Shown: positions 5,505-12,103 of the stretch, one piece after another
How the letters are laid out: the number at the start of each line of letters is the position of its first letter
Position numbering within the stretch: the first letter of the stretch is position 1
Origin: Oscillospiraceae bacterium
Lineage (GTDB): Bacteria; Bacillota; Clostridia; Oscillospirales; Ruminococcaceae
DNA: 12,658 nt
Assembly: GCA_900765125.1 (NCBI GenBank)
Contig: CAAFQL010000403.1
Coordinates: 1 to 12,658, forward strand
Reading direction: 5' to 3'
Position numbers and translations under genes: made by a program
The notes under the pieces: generated by a model
Told to the model about the DNA's origin: nothing
Seen by the model: only the letters and a program-made list of their open reading frames with translations
The model's database searches: none

Positions 5505-7476
5505 TTGAAAGTGAATAAAACATTGACACTCGGCAGTCTTTTTGACGGCTCAGGAGGCTTTCCTCTTGCAGGACTTCTCTGCGGAATTACGCCGAAGTTT
5601 GCATCAGAAATCGAACCGTTCCCGATTGCTGTTACAAAAAAGCGTCTGCCCATGATGAAACACGTGGGAGACGTCTCAAAAATAAAAGGAGGTGACCTTG
5701 GGGCTGTCGATATTATAACATTCGGCAGCCCTTGTTAGCCAGGACATGAGCATTGCCGGAAAACGCTCCGGTCTGGAAGGTTCACGCTCCAATCTTTTCT
5801 TTCAGGCTATCAGAATTATTAAAGAAATGAGGTGTGCAACCGATGGCAAATATCCGAGATTTGCAGTGTGGGAAAATGTGCCGGGATGTCAATCCTCCAA
5901 TGGCGGAGAAGATTTCCGCCGTGTCCTCGAAGAATTCTGCCGGATTAAAGATGAATCCGTATCTGTTCCTAAACCTGCAAAATGGACAAAAGCAGGATAT
6001 ATCATGGGAAGCGATTACTCCGTTGCGTGGCGTTTGCTCGACTCTCAACACTTCGGAGTCGCTCAGAGACGCAGACGTTTGTTTGCTGTCGCAGATTTTA
6101 GAGGTCGGTGTGCCGCAAAAGTATTATTTGAGTCCGAAGGCGTGTCTGGGTATTCTCCGCAGAGCTTCCATTCGTGGCAAAGAGCTGCCGAAGGTACTGA
6201 AAATGGCTCTGGAACGGCAGGCACAGTCTGTATGTGCGACCAAGGTGGAGAGCGAATCGACATCCTGACGGATAAGACTTCCACCCTGAGAGCTGAGGCT
6301 CATCATCCGCCTTGCGTAATGGAATCCGCAGGCTTCTGCACGGAGCATTCCGCCAAGGCACGTGGTATCGGCTACGAAGAAGAAACTTCTCCAACGCTCC
6401 GTGCCGGAGTTGTTCCGGCGGCGATTGCTCTTGAAAATCATCCTGCTGACAGCAGAGTGAAAATTGCAGATGATAATATTTGTCAGCCGCTCAAAAGCCG
6501 CTGCGGAACAGGCGGAGGAAATGTTCCTCTTTTGCTGGACACTCCAAAAACTATGAAAGTTCGCTGCGGAAAATCCGGTGGCGGCAAGGGCATTTTAGTG
6601 CAGGATGATAAATCCGCTACTCTTGCTTGTAATAACGACCAGACTGTATTCATTCCAAAAGCATATGGAATCTGTTCTAAACACAGCAATTCCATGATGT
6701 CGGATAATCCCAACAGTGGATTTTATGAAGCTGATACGGCAAGAACAATCGACACAAGCAATCAGTCTCCCTGCAAAAATCAGGGCGGAATGGTAGTCGT
6801 TGAAGGCAATGGTTCACGTCCTTCGCATCATGGTGACGGCTATAAGGAATCTGATACAATGTACTGTCTTAACTGCACGGAAAATCATGCAATTGCGTAT
6901 GGCATCGGCAGACCTGCGTTCAATCAGGGATATAACGCAATGTTCAGTTTTCAGATCGAAGAGGAATCGCAGCCCACTATGGTTGCAAAAGGTCCGGGCG
7001 CTGTCGCTGAACCTGTGTATTCCACAAGCAAAAGTTCCTACCACACTGTTGCTGAAGAGGAAAAAACCGGAACTCTCGTCGCATCGGATTACAAAGATCC
7101 TCCGACTGTCAGCGACAACAGTTCAGAAACCGAGTATATTATAAGGCGTCTCACTCCATCTGAATGTGCAAAATTACAAGGCTTTCCTTCTTGGTGGTGT
7201 AAAGGACTGGAAAATACCAGTCCTACTGAATCCGAGATAGATGAATGGATGCAGATTTTTGAAACGTATCGACTGGCGTTAAATCCTGACAGCAAGCCGA
7301 AAACACGGAAAGCCGTGGAGAAATTTCTCAAAAATCCTCATAGCGATTCTGCCGAATACCACCTTTGGGGAAATGGAGTGTCACTTCCGGTGGTGTGGTT
7401 TGTTTTGGCTGGAATTGCCTATTACGCCAATACTGAAGCAAATTGTGAACGGACTGATATTAAGGCAGATGACTAA
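5505..7476 (+). pseudogene. C5-cytosine DNA methyltransferase, split by a 4-nt insertion at the catalytic motif
   Basis: Part 1 (5505-5738, TTG start behind AGAGAGG) has motif I SLFDGSGGF, motif II SEIE, motif III GDVS and motif IV ending GSPC, where the catalytic Cys is the last residue before TAG. Part 2 (from CAG 5740; first ATG 5746) resumes as QDMSIAGKRSG and carries motif VI ENVPG, motif VIII QRRRRLF, a long recognition region, RLTPSECAKLQGFP and motif X (GNGVSLPVV). Removing 4 nt (TAGC 5736-5739 or the equivalent TTAG) restores a 655-aa enzyme with an intact PCQ motif. Part 2 stays open for 578 codons. Shifting +1 at TGT TAG C would give PC-S-Q and might not be active. The gene converges with the RHH gene, overlapping it by 4 nt. 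Confidence 0.85.
6260..7125 (+). repeat. Degenerate repeat units in the methyltransferase target-recognition region
   Basis: Between motif VIII and the C-terminal motifs, the protein repeats a loose unit of about 20-45 residues built on an acidic/T-L core: DKTSTLRAE, EETSPTLRAG, DNICQPLKSR, TPKTMKVRC, DDKSATLACN, ADTARTIDT, KESDTMYCLN, EESQPTMVAKG and EEKTGTLVAS. That is nine units, several ending in a hydrophobic strand plus a glycine-rich or His/Pro segment. Repeat-built recognition regions of this kind are known from phage C5 methyltransferases. The repeat is at the protein level; the DNA is diverged. Confidence 0.7.
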
Positions 7477-7676
7477 TCTCTGCGTGACGGCTTGACATTC
7501 AAATCTGGGCTGATCGTTCCCTCGATTTTTCCGTTTTCTCGTTCAAATGCAAGAATGCGGTCACGGACAAGGCACAGTACTTCACTGTTGACGGAACGTC
7601 CCTCATAATCCGCAATATATCCGATTTTTTTCAGCATTTCCTCTTCAAATCTAATTGATACACTTTTCGTAGCCAT
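7473..7676 (-). CDS. Ribbon-helix-helix (Arc/CopG-type) DNA-binding protein
   Basis: A 67-aa protein on the minus strand. The N-terminal strand TKSVSIRF (residues 3-10) followed by two helices (EEEMLKKIGYIADYEG, then SVNSEVLCLVRDRILAFE) is the Arc/CopG fold, which binds palindromic operators as dimers. On the minus strand the start is preceded by AAAAGGAGAG about 6 nt upstream. It is transcribed away from the SLOG gene, and a 23-bp palindrome lies in the intergenic region, a natural operator candidate. A phage Arc-type repressor is the simplest reading. An antitoxin role is less likely because no toxin gene is adjacent. Its 3' end overlaps the methyltransferase stop by 4 nt. Confidence 0.75.
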   Translation of the reverse strand: MATKSVSIRFEEEMLKKIGYIADYEGRSVNSEVLCLVRDRILAFERENGKIEGTISPDLNVKPSRRD

Positions 7677-7731
7677 AAAAAACTCTCCTTTTCTGAATAT
7701 ATTATATGTTTATTTTACAGCTGCTCTGTGG

Positions 7732-7737
7732 TATAAT
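7732..7737 (+). promoter_or_regulatory. Extended -10 promoter for the SLOG gene
   Basis: TGGTATAAT (7729-7737) is a consensus extended -10 element (TGnTATAAT); no good -35 is seen, as is common for this class. Transcription would begin near 7744, inside the palindrome, so a protein bound there would block initiation. Confidence 0.6.
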
Positions 7738-7743
7738 GTTGTA

Positions 7744-7766
7744 TATAGATATACAGTATATCTATA
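7744..7766. promoter_or_regulatory. 23-bp palindromic operator between RHH and SLOG genes
   Basis: TATAGATATAC (7744-7754) and GTATATCTATA (7756-7766) are exact reverse complements separated by one base. The site overlaps the predicted start of transcription of the SLOG gene and lies in the upstream region shared with the divergent RHH gene. Binding by the RHH protein is inferred from fold and position. Confidence 0.6.
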
Positions 7767-7791
7767 AAATTTCAGAAAAGGAAAGATTAAC

Positions 7792-8133
7792 ATGAAAATT
7801 GCAATTATTGGTTCGAGAAATCTTGGCGTTATTGACTTGGAAAATTTTCTGCCGGAGGACATTACAGAAATCGTCAGTGGCGGTGCAAGAGGTGTGGATA
7901 CCTGTGCAAGAGAGTACGCTTTGGCACACGGAATCAAGCTGACGGAATTTCTTCCCGACTACAACCGATACGGAAGAGGAGCTCCGCTGAAACGGAATCT
8001 TGAGATCATTGCATATGCTGATTTGGTGCTTGCATTCTGGGACGGAAAATCCCGTGGCACGAAATATGTCATTGATAACTGCAAAAAGCAGAGCGTTCCG
8101 ATCAGAGTATTTCTCTACAAACCTAAAAAATAG
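7792..8133 (+). CDS. SLOG-domain protein, DUF2493 (YspA/cpYpsA-related)
   Basis: A 113-aa Rossmann-like protein. It opens MKIAIIGSRNLGV, the first beta-strand and nucleotide-binding loop of the SLOG superfamily. VSGGARGVDTCAREYALAHG (residues 28-48) is its hallmark GG-A-x-G-x-D motif, and a later segment reads YADLVLAFWDGKSRGTKYVI. SLOG proteins bind nucleotides or ADP-ribose-type ligands; DUF2493 members are frequent in phages without a proven role. It starts at ATG 7792 behind AAAAGGAAAG, with its own extended -10 promoter and a palindromic operator. A nucleotide-sensing or anti-defence role is speculative. Confidence 0.8.
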   Translation: MKIAIIGSRNLGVIDLENFLPEDITEIVSGGARGVDTCAREYALAHGIKLTEFLPDYNRYGRGAPLKRNLEIIAYADLVLAFWDGKSRGTKYVIDNCKKQSVPIRVFLYKPKK

Positions 8134-8155
8134 AGCTGCCATATTCGGCAGCCTC
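8133..8155 (+). other. Hairpin just after the SLOG gene
   Basis: GAGCTGCC and GGCAGCCTC pair (8 bp with one bulged C) around a short ATATTC loop, starting at the last base of the SLOG stop codon. There is no T-run afterwards, so it is better seen as a 3' stabilising hairpin or weak terminator. The remaining gap to 8341 contains the promoter at 8265-8293 and nothing else recognised. Confidence 0.4.
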
Positions 8156-8264
8156 TGGGATAAAATTGTAAACAGACTGATACTATGTTATCATCCGAAT
8201 TCACATAAAGTTATCGTGTAGAAAAGTGACAAATTTTACGCCGATATTTCGTGACATTTCACAC

Positions 8265-8293
8265 TTGCTATTCTGTGCAGAACGAGTTAATAT
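8265..8293 (+). promoter_or_regulatory. Candidate promoter for the 8342 gene
   Basis: TTGCTA (8265-8270), a 17-nt spacer, then TAATAT (8288-8293) match a sigma-A promoter 49 nt before the next start codon. It would give the two downstream genes a transcript separate from the SLOG gene. Confidence 0.5.
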
Positions 8294-8341
8294 GTGACTA
8301 CGAAAACGCCGCAGAAGCGGTGAAAACAGGAGGTTAATCAC

Positions 8342-9001
8342 ATGAATATCGAATTCAATCTCACAGGCGAGGAACGCAAAAACCTGGTCAGAGCAGTCAG
8401 TGAAATTATCGGAAAATCTGCCGAGTATCAGTATATGCCGACCTGTGCATACATCATCGGCAGCCATACCGTAACAAAAGACGGTACGCTGATTATCGGC
8501 GATGATGCTAACGGAAAAGAAATCCAGCATCTTCTCGCTGAACTTGACAGCAGAGGTTACAGCAGTCCAACCGAGGAAGTTCCCAACAAACTCACCGTTC
8601 AGATGCCCATTAATTCACTCAGCGAAAGAACGCTGAACAGAGTCAGACGCATCATCGAAAACAAGGGTGGACTCTTCAAATCGGCATTCAAAACTGACAG
8701 CCTTGATATTTTGAAAACCGAGAAAACCGTTGATTTTCCTTGGTTCACAGTGGAGCAGGACGGTGATGCAGATTCCTACTGCACTTTCATTTCCATGCTT
8801 TGCGAGTTTGCTAAAAATCAAAACCGCATCAACAACAAGCCTGATACCAGCGATAATGAAAAGTACGCATTTAGGTGCTTTCTTCTCCGAATCAGTATGA
8901 TCGGCACGGAATTCAAGGCAGCAAGAAAAGTTTTGCTCCGAAATCTTTCGGGCAGTTCAGCGTTCAGAAATGGAGGTGGTAGCAATGCAGTTTCCGAATA
9001 A
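8342..9001 (+). CDS. Phage 'virulence protein'-type conserved protein, function unknown
   Basis: A 219-aa protein starting at ATG 8342 behind a strong AGGAGG (8328-8333). It matches a family widely annotated as 'virulence protein' in Firmicute prophages. Features: N-terminal FNLTGEERKNLVRAVSEIIG, then a short strand (TVTKDGTLIIGD), a middle portion LTVQMPINSLSERTL, and the conserved C-terminal block NEKYAFRCFLLRISMIG, FKAARKVLLRNLSGSSAFRN. The annotation 'virulence' has no experimental meaning I know of. No catalytic motif or membrane segment is visible. It usually sits near DUF4314 and the large terminase, as it does here, and its last 17 nt overlap the DUF4314 gene. Confidence 0.7.
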   Translation: MNIEFNLTGEERKNLVRAVSEIIGKSAEYQYMPTCAYIIGSHTVTKDGTLIIGDDANGKEIQHLLAELDSRGYSSPTEEVPNKLTVQMPINSLSERTLNRVRRIIENKGGLFKSAFKTDSLDILKTEKTVDFPWFTVEQDGDADSYCTFISMLCEFAKNQNRINNKPDTSDNEKYAFRCFLLRISMIGTEFKAARKVLLRNLSGSSAFRNGGGSNAVSE

Positions 9002-9224
9002 AATAGAGCTTGCAGTGCTCCGTCAAAAATATCCGGCAGGAACAACGGTACAGCTTATCTCAATGGATGATGTACAAGCACCCCCTGTCGGAACAATCGG
9101 CAAGGTTCAGTTTGTTGACGATGCCGGCGGTATCCATGTGAAATGGCAGAACGGCAGCAGTCTTGCGGTGATTCCGGGTGTGGATTCTGTTGCAATTTTG
9201 AACCATCCTGGGAGCGAAAAATAA
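8985..9224 (+). CDS. DUF4314 domain protein
   Basis: A 79-aa protein. The core IELAVLRQKYPAGTTVQLIS, followed by PPVGTIGKVQFVDDAGGIHV and KWQNGSSLAVIPGVD, is the DUF4314 small beta-barrel (SH3-like) pattern. The ATG at 8985 is used because GGAGGTGG lies at 8972-8979; an upstream in-frame GTG/ATG would overlap that site. In related phages DUF4314 directly precedes the large terminase gene. Here it is followed instead by 90 nt of non-coding DNA and the truncated intron, so it marks the left edge of the deletion. Its molecular function is unknown. Confidence 0.8.
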   Translation: MQFPNKIELAVLRQKYPAGTTVQLISMDDVQAPPVGTIGKVQFVDDAGGIHVKWQNGSSLAVIPGVDSVAILNHPGSEK

Positions 9225-9313
9225 GCGAGCCACTCCTCCATTGTATGTAAGTATACCATACAAAATCAAGTATATCAAGACTGTAAATTACACAAAGAGA
9301 ATACAAATGCAGT
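9225..9313 (+). other. Spacer at the left edge of the deletion
   Basis: This 89-nt AT-rich stretch has no gene. It holds an inverted repeat, TTGTATG (9241-9247) with CATACAA (9257-9263). Ending at 9307-9309 is AGAGAATACAAATG, a possible leftover ribosome site and start codon that reaches a stop after four codons. It could be the old leader of the lost large terminase gene or upstream intron sequence; I cannot decide which. Confidence 0.3.
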
Positions 9314-10381
9314 GTGAATAAAAATGGGTCTGTAAGTAAAAGCAGTGTTTTTGCTGCCCTGAGAGGTACAAATCTTAAGGAAATGTATATCGTAAGGTAT
9401 GCAGATGATTTTAAAATCTTCTGCCGCAAGAAAAGCGATGCCGAAAAAATATTTATCGCAGTCAGAAAATGGCTTAAGGAACGACTGAAACTTGATATAA
9501 GCGAAGAAAAATCCAAAGTTGTAAATCTCAGAAAACACTACTCTGAATTTTTAGGATTTAAGATGAAAGCAGTCAAAAAAGGCGGTAAATACGCTGTTAA
9601 ATCACACATGACAGATAAAGCTGTCAAAAATACAGAAGAAAAACTAAAGAAACAAATTGAGAAAATCCAAAGACCTAAAGATAAAAATCAATCGGTTTAT
9701 GAAATCGAAAGATATAACCAAATGGTTGAGGGTATTCAGAATTACTACAGATCTGCCACACACATAACAATTGACTGTGCCAATATTCAAAGGAAAATAG
9801 CTGTCGCAATGCAAAGCGGACTGAAACATCGGATGAAGAAAAAAGGTACAATAAACAATCCTCACATAAAAGAAAGGTATGGGACAAGCAGACAACTTCA
9901 ATTTATAGACGGCAGACCACTTGTTCCTATTGGGTATGTGCAAACAAAATTCCCGATGTACAAAAAGAAAAGCATTTGTAAATACACTAAAATCGGGCGT
10001 GAGGAACTCCATAAAAACTTACGCTTTGACAACTATGTGCTTACAGTTATGAAACAAATGCTATCAAATTACAAAAATACGGACAGTATAGAGTACACAG
10101 ATAATCGTATTTCTCTTTATGCCTCACAGTATGGAAAATGTGCAATTTTAGGTACTATACTTGATATTGATGATATTCACTGCCATCACAAACTTCCACG
10201 AAAACTGGGCGGTAAGGATAATTATCAGAATTTAGTTATCGTTCATAAAGATATACATACTCTTGTACACGCTGTCAAAGTGGAATGTATCAGCAAATAT
10301 CTGTCAAAATTCAGTCTGAATGCAAAACAAAAACAAAGATTAAACAGCCTTAGAAAAATGGCTGGTAACGAACCGATATAA
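9314..10381 (+). pseudogene. ltrA: Group II intron reverse transcriptase/maturase, N-terminally truncated
   Basis: The frame encodes 355 residues but begins just before the RT active site: Y29-A-D-D32 in MYIVRYADDFKIFC. A full-length protein has about 200 more residues before this, carrying RT motifs 0-4, so most of the polymerase fingers and palm are absent. What remains is the thumb and maturase domain X (about 45-250; LDISEEKSKVVNLRKHYSEF, LGFKMKAV) and an HNH endonuclease domain at 275-325 (H289-C-H-H, KLPRKLGGKDNYQNLVIVH). The listed GTG start is only the first possible codon; no ribosome site is seen. The truncated protein cannot copy RNA; whether the maturase or HNH part could act on another intron is unknown. 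Confidence 0.85.
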
Positions 10382-10523
10382 ATATGTAATCTTAAAGTTT
10401 TGAAATCGTTGCAATCGCATAAAAATCATATATTGAGGGAACGCCGTGTGCGGTGAAAGTCGCATGCACGGTGTGGAACGGGGGAAAATCCGAAGATTAT
10501 TTCAAAGGATTACCTATCGTTAT
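9314..10523 (+). mobile_element. 5'-truncated group II intron
   Basis: The segment holds the C-terminal part of the intron protein and, after it, intron RNA domains V and VI. Domain V is at 10441-10474: ACGCCGTG pairs with CACGGTGT, TGCG with CGCA, around GTGAAAGT, with a 2-nt TG bulge, in total the canonical 34 nt. Domain VI follows with AATCC/GGATT pairing and a bulged A. TACCTATCGTTAT (ending about 10523) matches the usual intron 3' end, and a phage tail gene resumes right after. Domains I-IV upstream and the 5' half of the protein are missing, so it can neither splice nor move. The left boundary is uncertain (between 9225 and 9320). Confidence 0.85.
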
Positions 10524-10525
10524 CC

Positions 10526-10627
10526 AAACGAAACGGAGGAAGAGTTGCAGGTCGACCGCATATTGCTCCTGCCGAGGAAAATGGAGTGGATTTATTGGAA
10601 TCACTGATAAAAAAGGAGCTGTCATGA
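10526..10627 (+). pseudogene. HK97 gp10-like tail/head-tail protein, 3' remnant
   Basis: Directly after the intron 3' end, one frame gives 33 codons ending in a TGA that overlaps the next start (ATGA): KRNGGRVAGRPHIAPAEENG, then VDLLESLIKKELS. The 'GRPHI.PA.e....l...ik.el' ending is how HK97 gp10-like proteins end, and gp10 is expected just before the tail terminator. The rest of the gene (about 100 residues) and everything between it and DUF4314 are gone. The short length limits certainty about the family, but the reading frame, coupling and gene order agree. Confidence 0.6.
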
Positions 10628-10941
10628 ACTACGAAGAAATCAACGAAATGATGCAGGAAATGGGATTGCCTTTCGCTTATCATCACTTCGCAGAGGGCGA
10701 AAGTCCTAAGCCTCCTTTTCTGATTTTTCTGTCACCGGGAGAGCATACTTTTTCGGCGGATAATATCATGTATCATAGTTTCAAGAAGCTGGATATTGAG
10801 TTATACACGGATGAAAAATCACCCGAAGCAGAGGCGGAAATTGAAGCGGTTCTAAGGCATCATCATCTTTTTTACAATAAAATCGAAACATGGATTAAGA
10901 GTGAAGAACTCTACGAAATTTTATATGAATTGGAGGTTTGA
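10624..10941 (+). CDS. Phage tail terminator/completion protein
   Basis: A 105-aa protein with AAAAAGGAG 7 nt upstream of ATG 10624, coupled to the gp10 remnant by ATGA. It reads MNYEEINEMMQEMGLPFAYH, and then PKPPFLIFLSPGEHTFSADN, IMYHSFKKLDIELYTDEKSP, ending WIKSEELYEILYELEV. This matches the small proteins, variously labelled DUF6838 or minor tail/tail terminator, encoded right before the major tail protein in Firmicute siphophages, equivalent to HK97 gp9. They cap the tail tube and join it to the head. It looks intact, but its head partners are missing. An in-frame upstream extension to 10453 runs through intron domain V and is not real. Confidence 0.75.
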   Translation: MNYEEINEMMQEMGLPFAYHHFAEGESPKPPFLIFLSPGEHTFSADNIMYHSFKKLDIELYTDEKSPEAEAEIEAVLRHHHLFYNKIETWIKSEELYEILYELEV

Positions 10942-10943
10942 TC

Positions 10944-11546
10944 ATGGCTCTGAAAAAGAATAAGGTCAAATTTGGGCTTAACAAGGTACACTGGGCGAAA
11001 ATTACGAGCTGGTCTGAGGACGGTGTTCCGACCTTTGCAACGCCTGTGAGGATTCCCGGTGCTGTATCTCTTTCCATCGATGCAAACGGCGAAAATGAAT
11101 CGTTTTACGCTGATAATACTGTTTACTACGTCATTAACAACAACGCCGGATACACGGGTGACCTTGAAATCGCACTTATCACTACTGATTTTGCAACGGA
11201 AATTCTCGGTGAAATTCAGGATACCAAGGGCGTGCTTGTGGAGCGTAACGATGCTGAAGCTGCACAATTTGCACTTTTGTTTGAATTTTGCGGCGACAAA
11301 AATCACATCCGCCATGTCCTTTACTGCTGCTCGGCAAGCCGTCCGAAAACAGAATCTTCCACCACGGAGGAAAGTACAGAGGTCAAGACGGAAACGCTGT
11401 CCCTCAAGGCTTCTGCACTCCCTGACGGTCTGGTGAAGTCCAAAACCTGCGAAAATACGGACGAAACCACCTATAATAACTGGTACAAATCAGTATATAT
11501 TCCGACGTTTGTGGCAGCAAAAACAACTGCAACTAAAACTTCATAA
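10944..11546 (+). CDS. Major tail (tube) protein, phi13 type
   Basis: A 200-aa protein, ATG 10944 behind GGAGG (10932-10936). The opening MALKKNKVKFGLNKVHWAKI is followed by PVRIPGAVSLSIDANGENES, FYADNTVYYVINNNAGYTGD and LEIALITTDFATEILGE, the beta-sandwich tube core of the phi13-family major tail proteins. These stack as hexamers to form the non-contractile tail. A Thr/Glu-rich stretch (TESSTTEESTEVKTE) near residue 140 is a flexible surface loop. Position between tail terminator and chaperone is canonical. It appears complete. Confidence 0.88.
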   Translation: MALKKNKVKFGLNKVHWAKITSWSEDGVPTFATPVRIPGAVSLSIDANGENESFYADNTVYYVINNNAGYTGDLEIALITTDFATEILGEIQDTKGVLVERNDAEAAQFALLFEFCGDKNHIRHVLYCCSASRPKTESSTTEESTEVKTETLSLKASALPDGLVKSKTCENTDETTYNNWYKSVYIPTFVAAKTTATKTS

Positions 11547-11558
11547 GGAGGTACAGCT

Positions 11559-11939
11559 ATGGCTATCAAGAAAAATATTACAATTGACGGCATCGAAGTT
11601 CCTTTCAAGGCAAGTGCGGCTGTGCCTCGCCTTTACCGTCTGAAATTTGGGCGTGATATTTACAAGGATTTTGCTGCTTTGCAGAAAAATGTCAAGGAGG
11701 GCGATGAGGAAAATTCAACTCTTGACATTGAAAGTCTGGAGGTTTTTGAAAATATCGCTTTCGTTATGGCGAAGCACGCTGATCCTGAGAATGTTCCCGA
11801 TAATCCCGATGACTTTTTGGAGCAGTTCAACACTTTCAGTATCTATGAAATTCTGCCTCAGTTGATTGAATTATGGGGACTGAATACCGCCACGCAGGTG
11901 GAATCTAAAAAAAACATCGCCAGACTGACCGCCCGATGA
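11559..11939 (+). CDS. Tail assembly chaperone, short form (gpG-like)
   Basis: A 126-aa protein, ATG 11559 preceded by AAGGAGG 7 nt upstream and 12 nt after the major tail gene. It opens MAIKKNITIDGIEVPFKASA, followed by AVPRLYRLKFGRDIYKDF, typical of tail assembly chaperones that coat the tape-measure protein during tail assembly. Near its end the frame crosses A-AAA-AAC at 11909-11915, and the 0-frame terminates soon after (SKKNIARLTAR). A second frame continues the product after a -1 slip, as in lambda gpG/gpGT. The tape-measure gene it would serve is absent downstream. Confidence 0.85.
   Translation: MAIKKNITIDGIEVPFKASAAVPRLYRLKFGRDIYKDFAALQKNVKEGDEENSTLDIESLEVFENIAFVMAKHADPENVPDNPDDFLEQFNTFSIYEILPQLIELWGLNTATQVESKKNIARLTAR
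11909..11915 (+). promoter_or_regulatory. Programmed -1 frameshift site A AAA AAC
   Basis: Within a run of 8 A's, the 0-frame codons AAA AAC are preceded by A, giving the classic X XXY YYZ heptamer in the correct phase. Slipping back one base continues CAT CGC CAG... in frame with the 11936 ORF and ends at 12103, giving a product of about 181 aa. A 9-bp hairpin lies 55 nt downstream. Confidence 0.85.
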
Positions 11940-12103
11940 CAACTCCGCTGTTTCTCCTGAGATGCAAACAGCTCGGTCTTTCAATGACCGAGCTGGATCT
12001 GCTGACGATTGGGATTATTAATGATATGTTCAGTGAACGGGAAAATGATGATTTTGATGGCTGGCATGAGATCGCTGGGCAGGCGGATTTTGATTCCTTC
12101 TGA
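11936..12103 (+). CDS. Tail assembly chaperone, frameshift extension (gpT-like)
   Basis: This frame adds HRQTDRP plus 55 residues to the chaperone when the ribosome slips -1 at the A-run: MTTPLFLLRCKQLGLSMTEL, then DLLTIGIINDMFSERENDDF and DGWHEIAGQADFDSF. The 'fl.r...lGLs...ld.lt.g.i.d....r.nd' pattern is the usual C-terminal extension of siphophage chaperones (the gpT part, which contacts the tail tube). An ATG at 11936 overlaps the 0-frame stop, so some separate reinitiation is possible, but the perfect slippery heptamer makes fusion the main route. Its stop is followed at once by a promoter for an unrelated gene. Confidence 0.8.
   Translation: MTTPLFLLRCKQLGLSMTELDLLTIGIINDMFSERENDDFDGWHEIAGQADFDSF
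11970..11994 (+). other. Perfect hairpin downstream of the frameshift site
   Basis: AGCTCGGTC (11970-11978) and GACCGAGCT (11986-11994) form a 9-bp perfect stem with a 7-nt loop inside the frameshift extension. It starts 55 nt after the slippery heptamer, farther than usual stimulators (5-10 nt), so a role in frameshifting is uncertain. Confidence 0.45.

Noticed and set aside
5746..7476. Second half of the C5 methyltransferase as an independent gene starting at ATG 5746
   Set aside because: The residues before the ATG (Q-D) are part of the conserved motif, the ribosome site is poor, and SAM-binding motif I and the catalytic Cys are in the upstream frame. Natural two-subunit C5 enzymes exist, so a functional split is not excluded, but a broken gene is simpler.
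7701..7706. Minus-strand TATAAT as promoter of the RHH gene
   Set aside because: The hexamer is present, but there is no acceptable -35 or extended -10, and the region is AT-rich enough to give it by chance.
9241..9263. TTGTATG/CATACAA inverted repeat as a recombination or attachment site
   Set aside because: No second copy or duplicate flank was seen in the window, and the arms are short; listed only as part of the spacer.
10453..10623. N-terminal extension of the tail terminator gene back to 10453
   Set aside because: It starts inside group II intron domain V and crosses the intron 3' end; the ATG at 10624 has a good ribosome site and gives the family's usual length.
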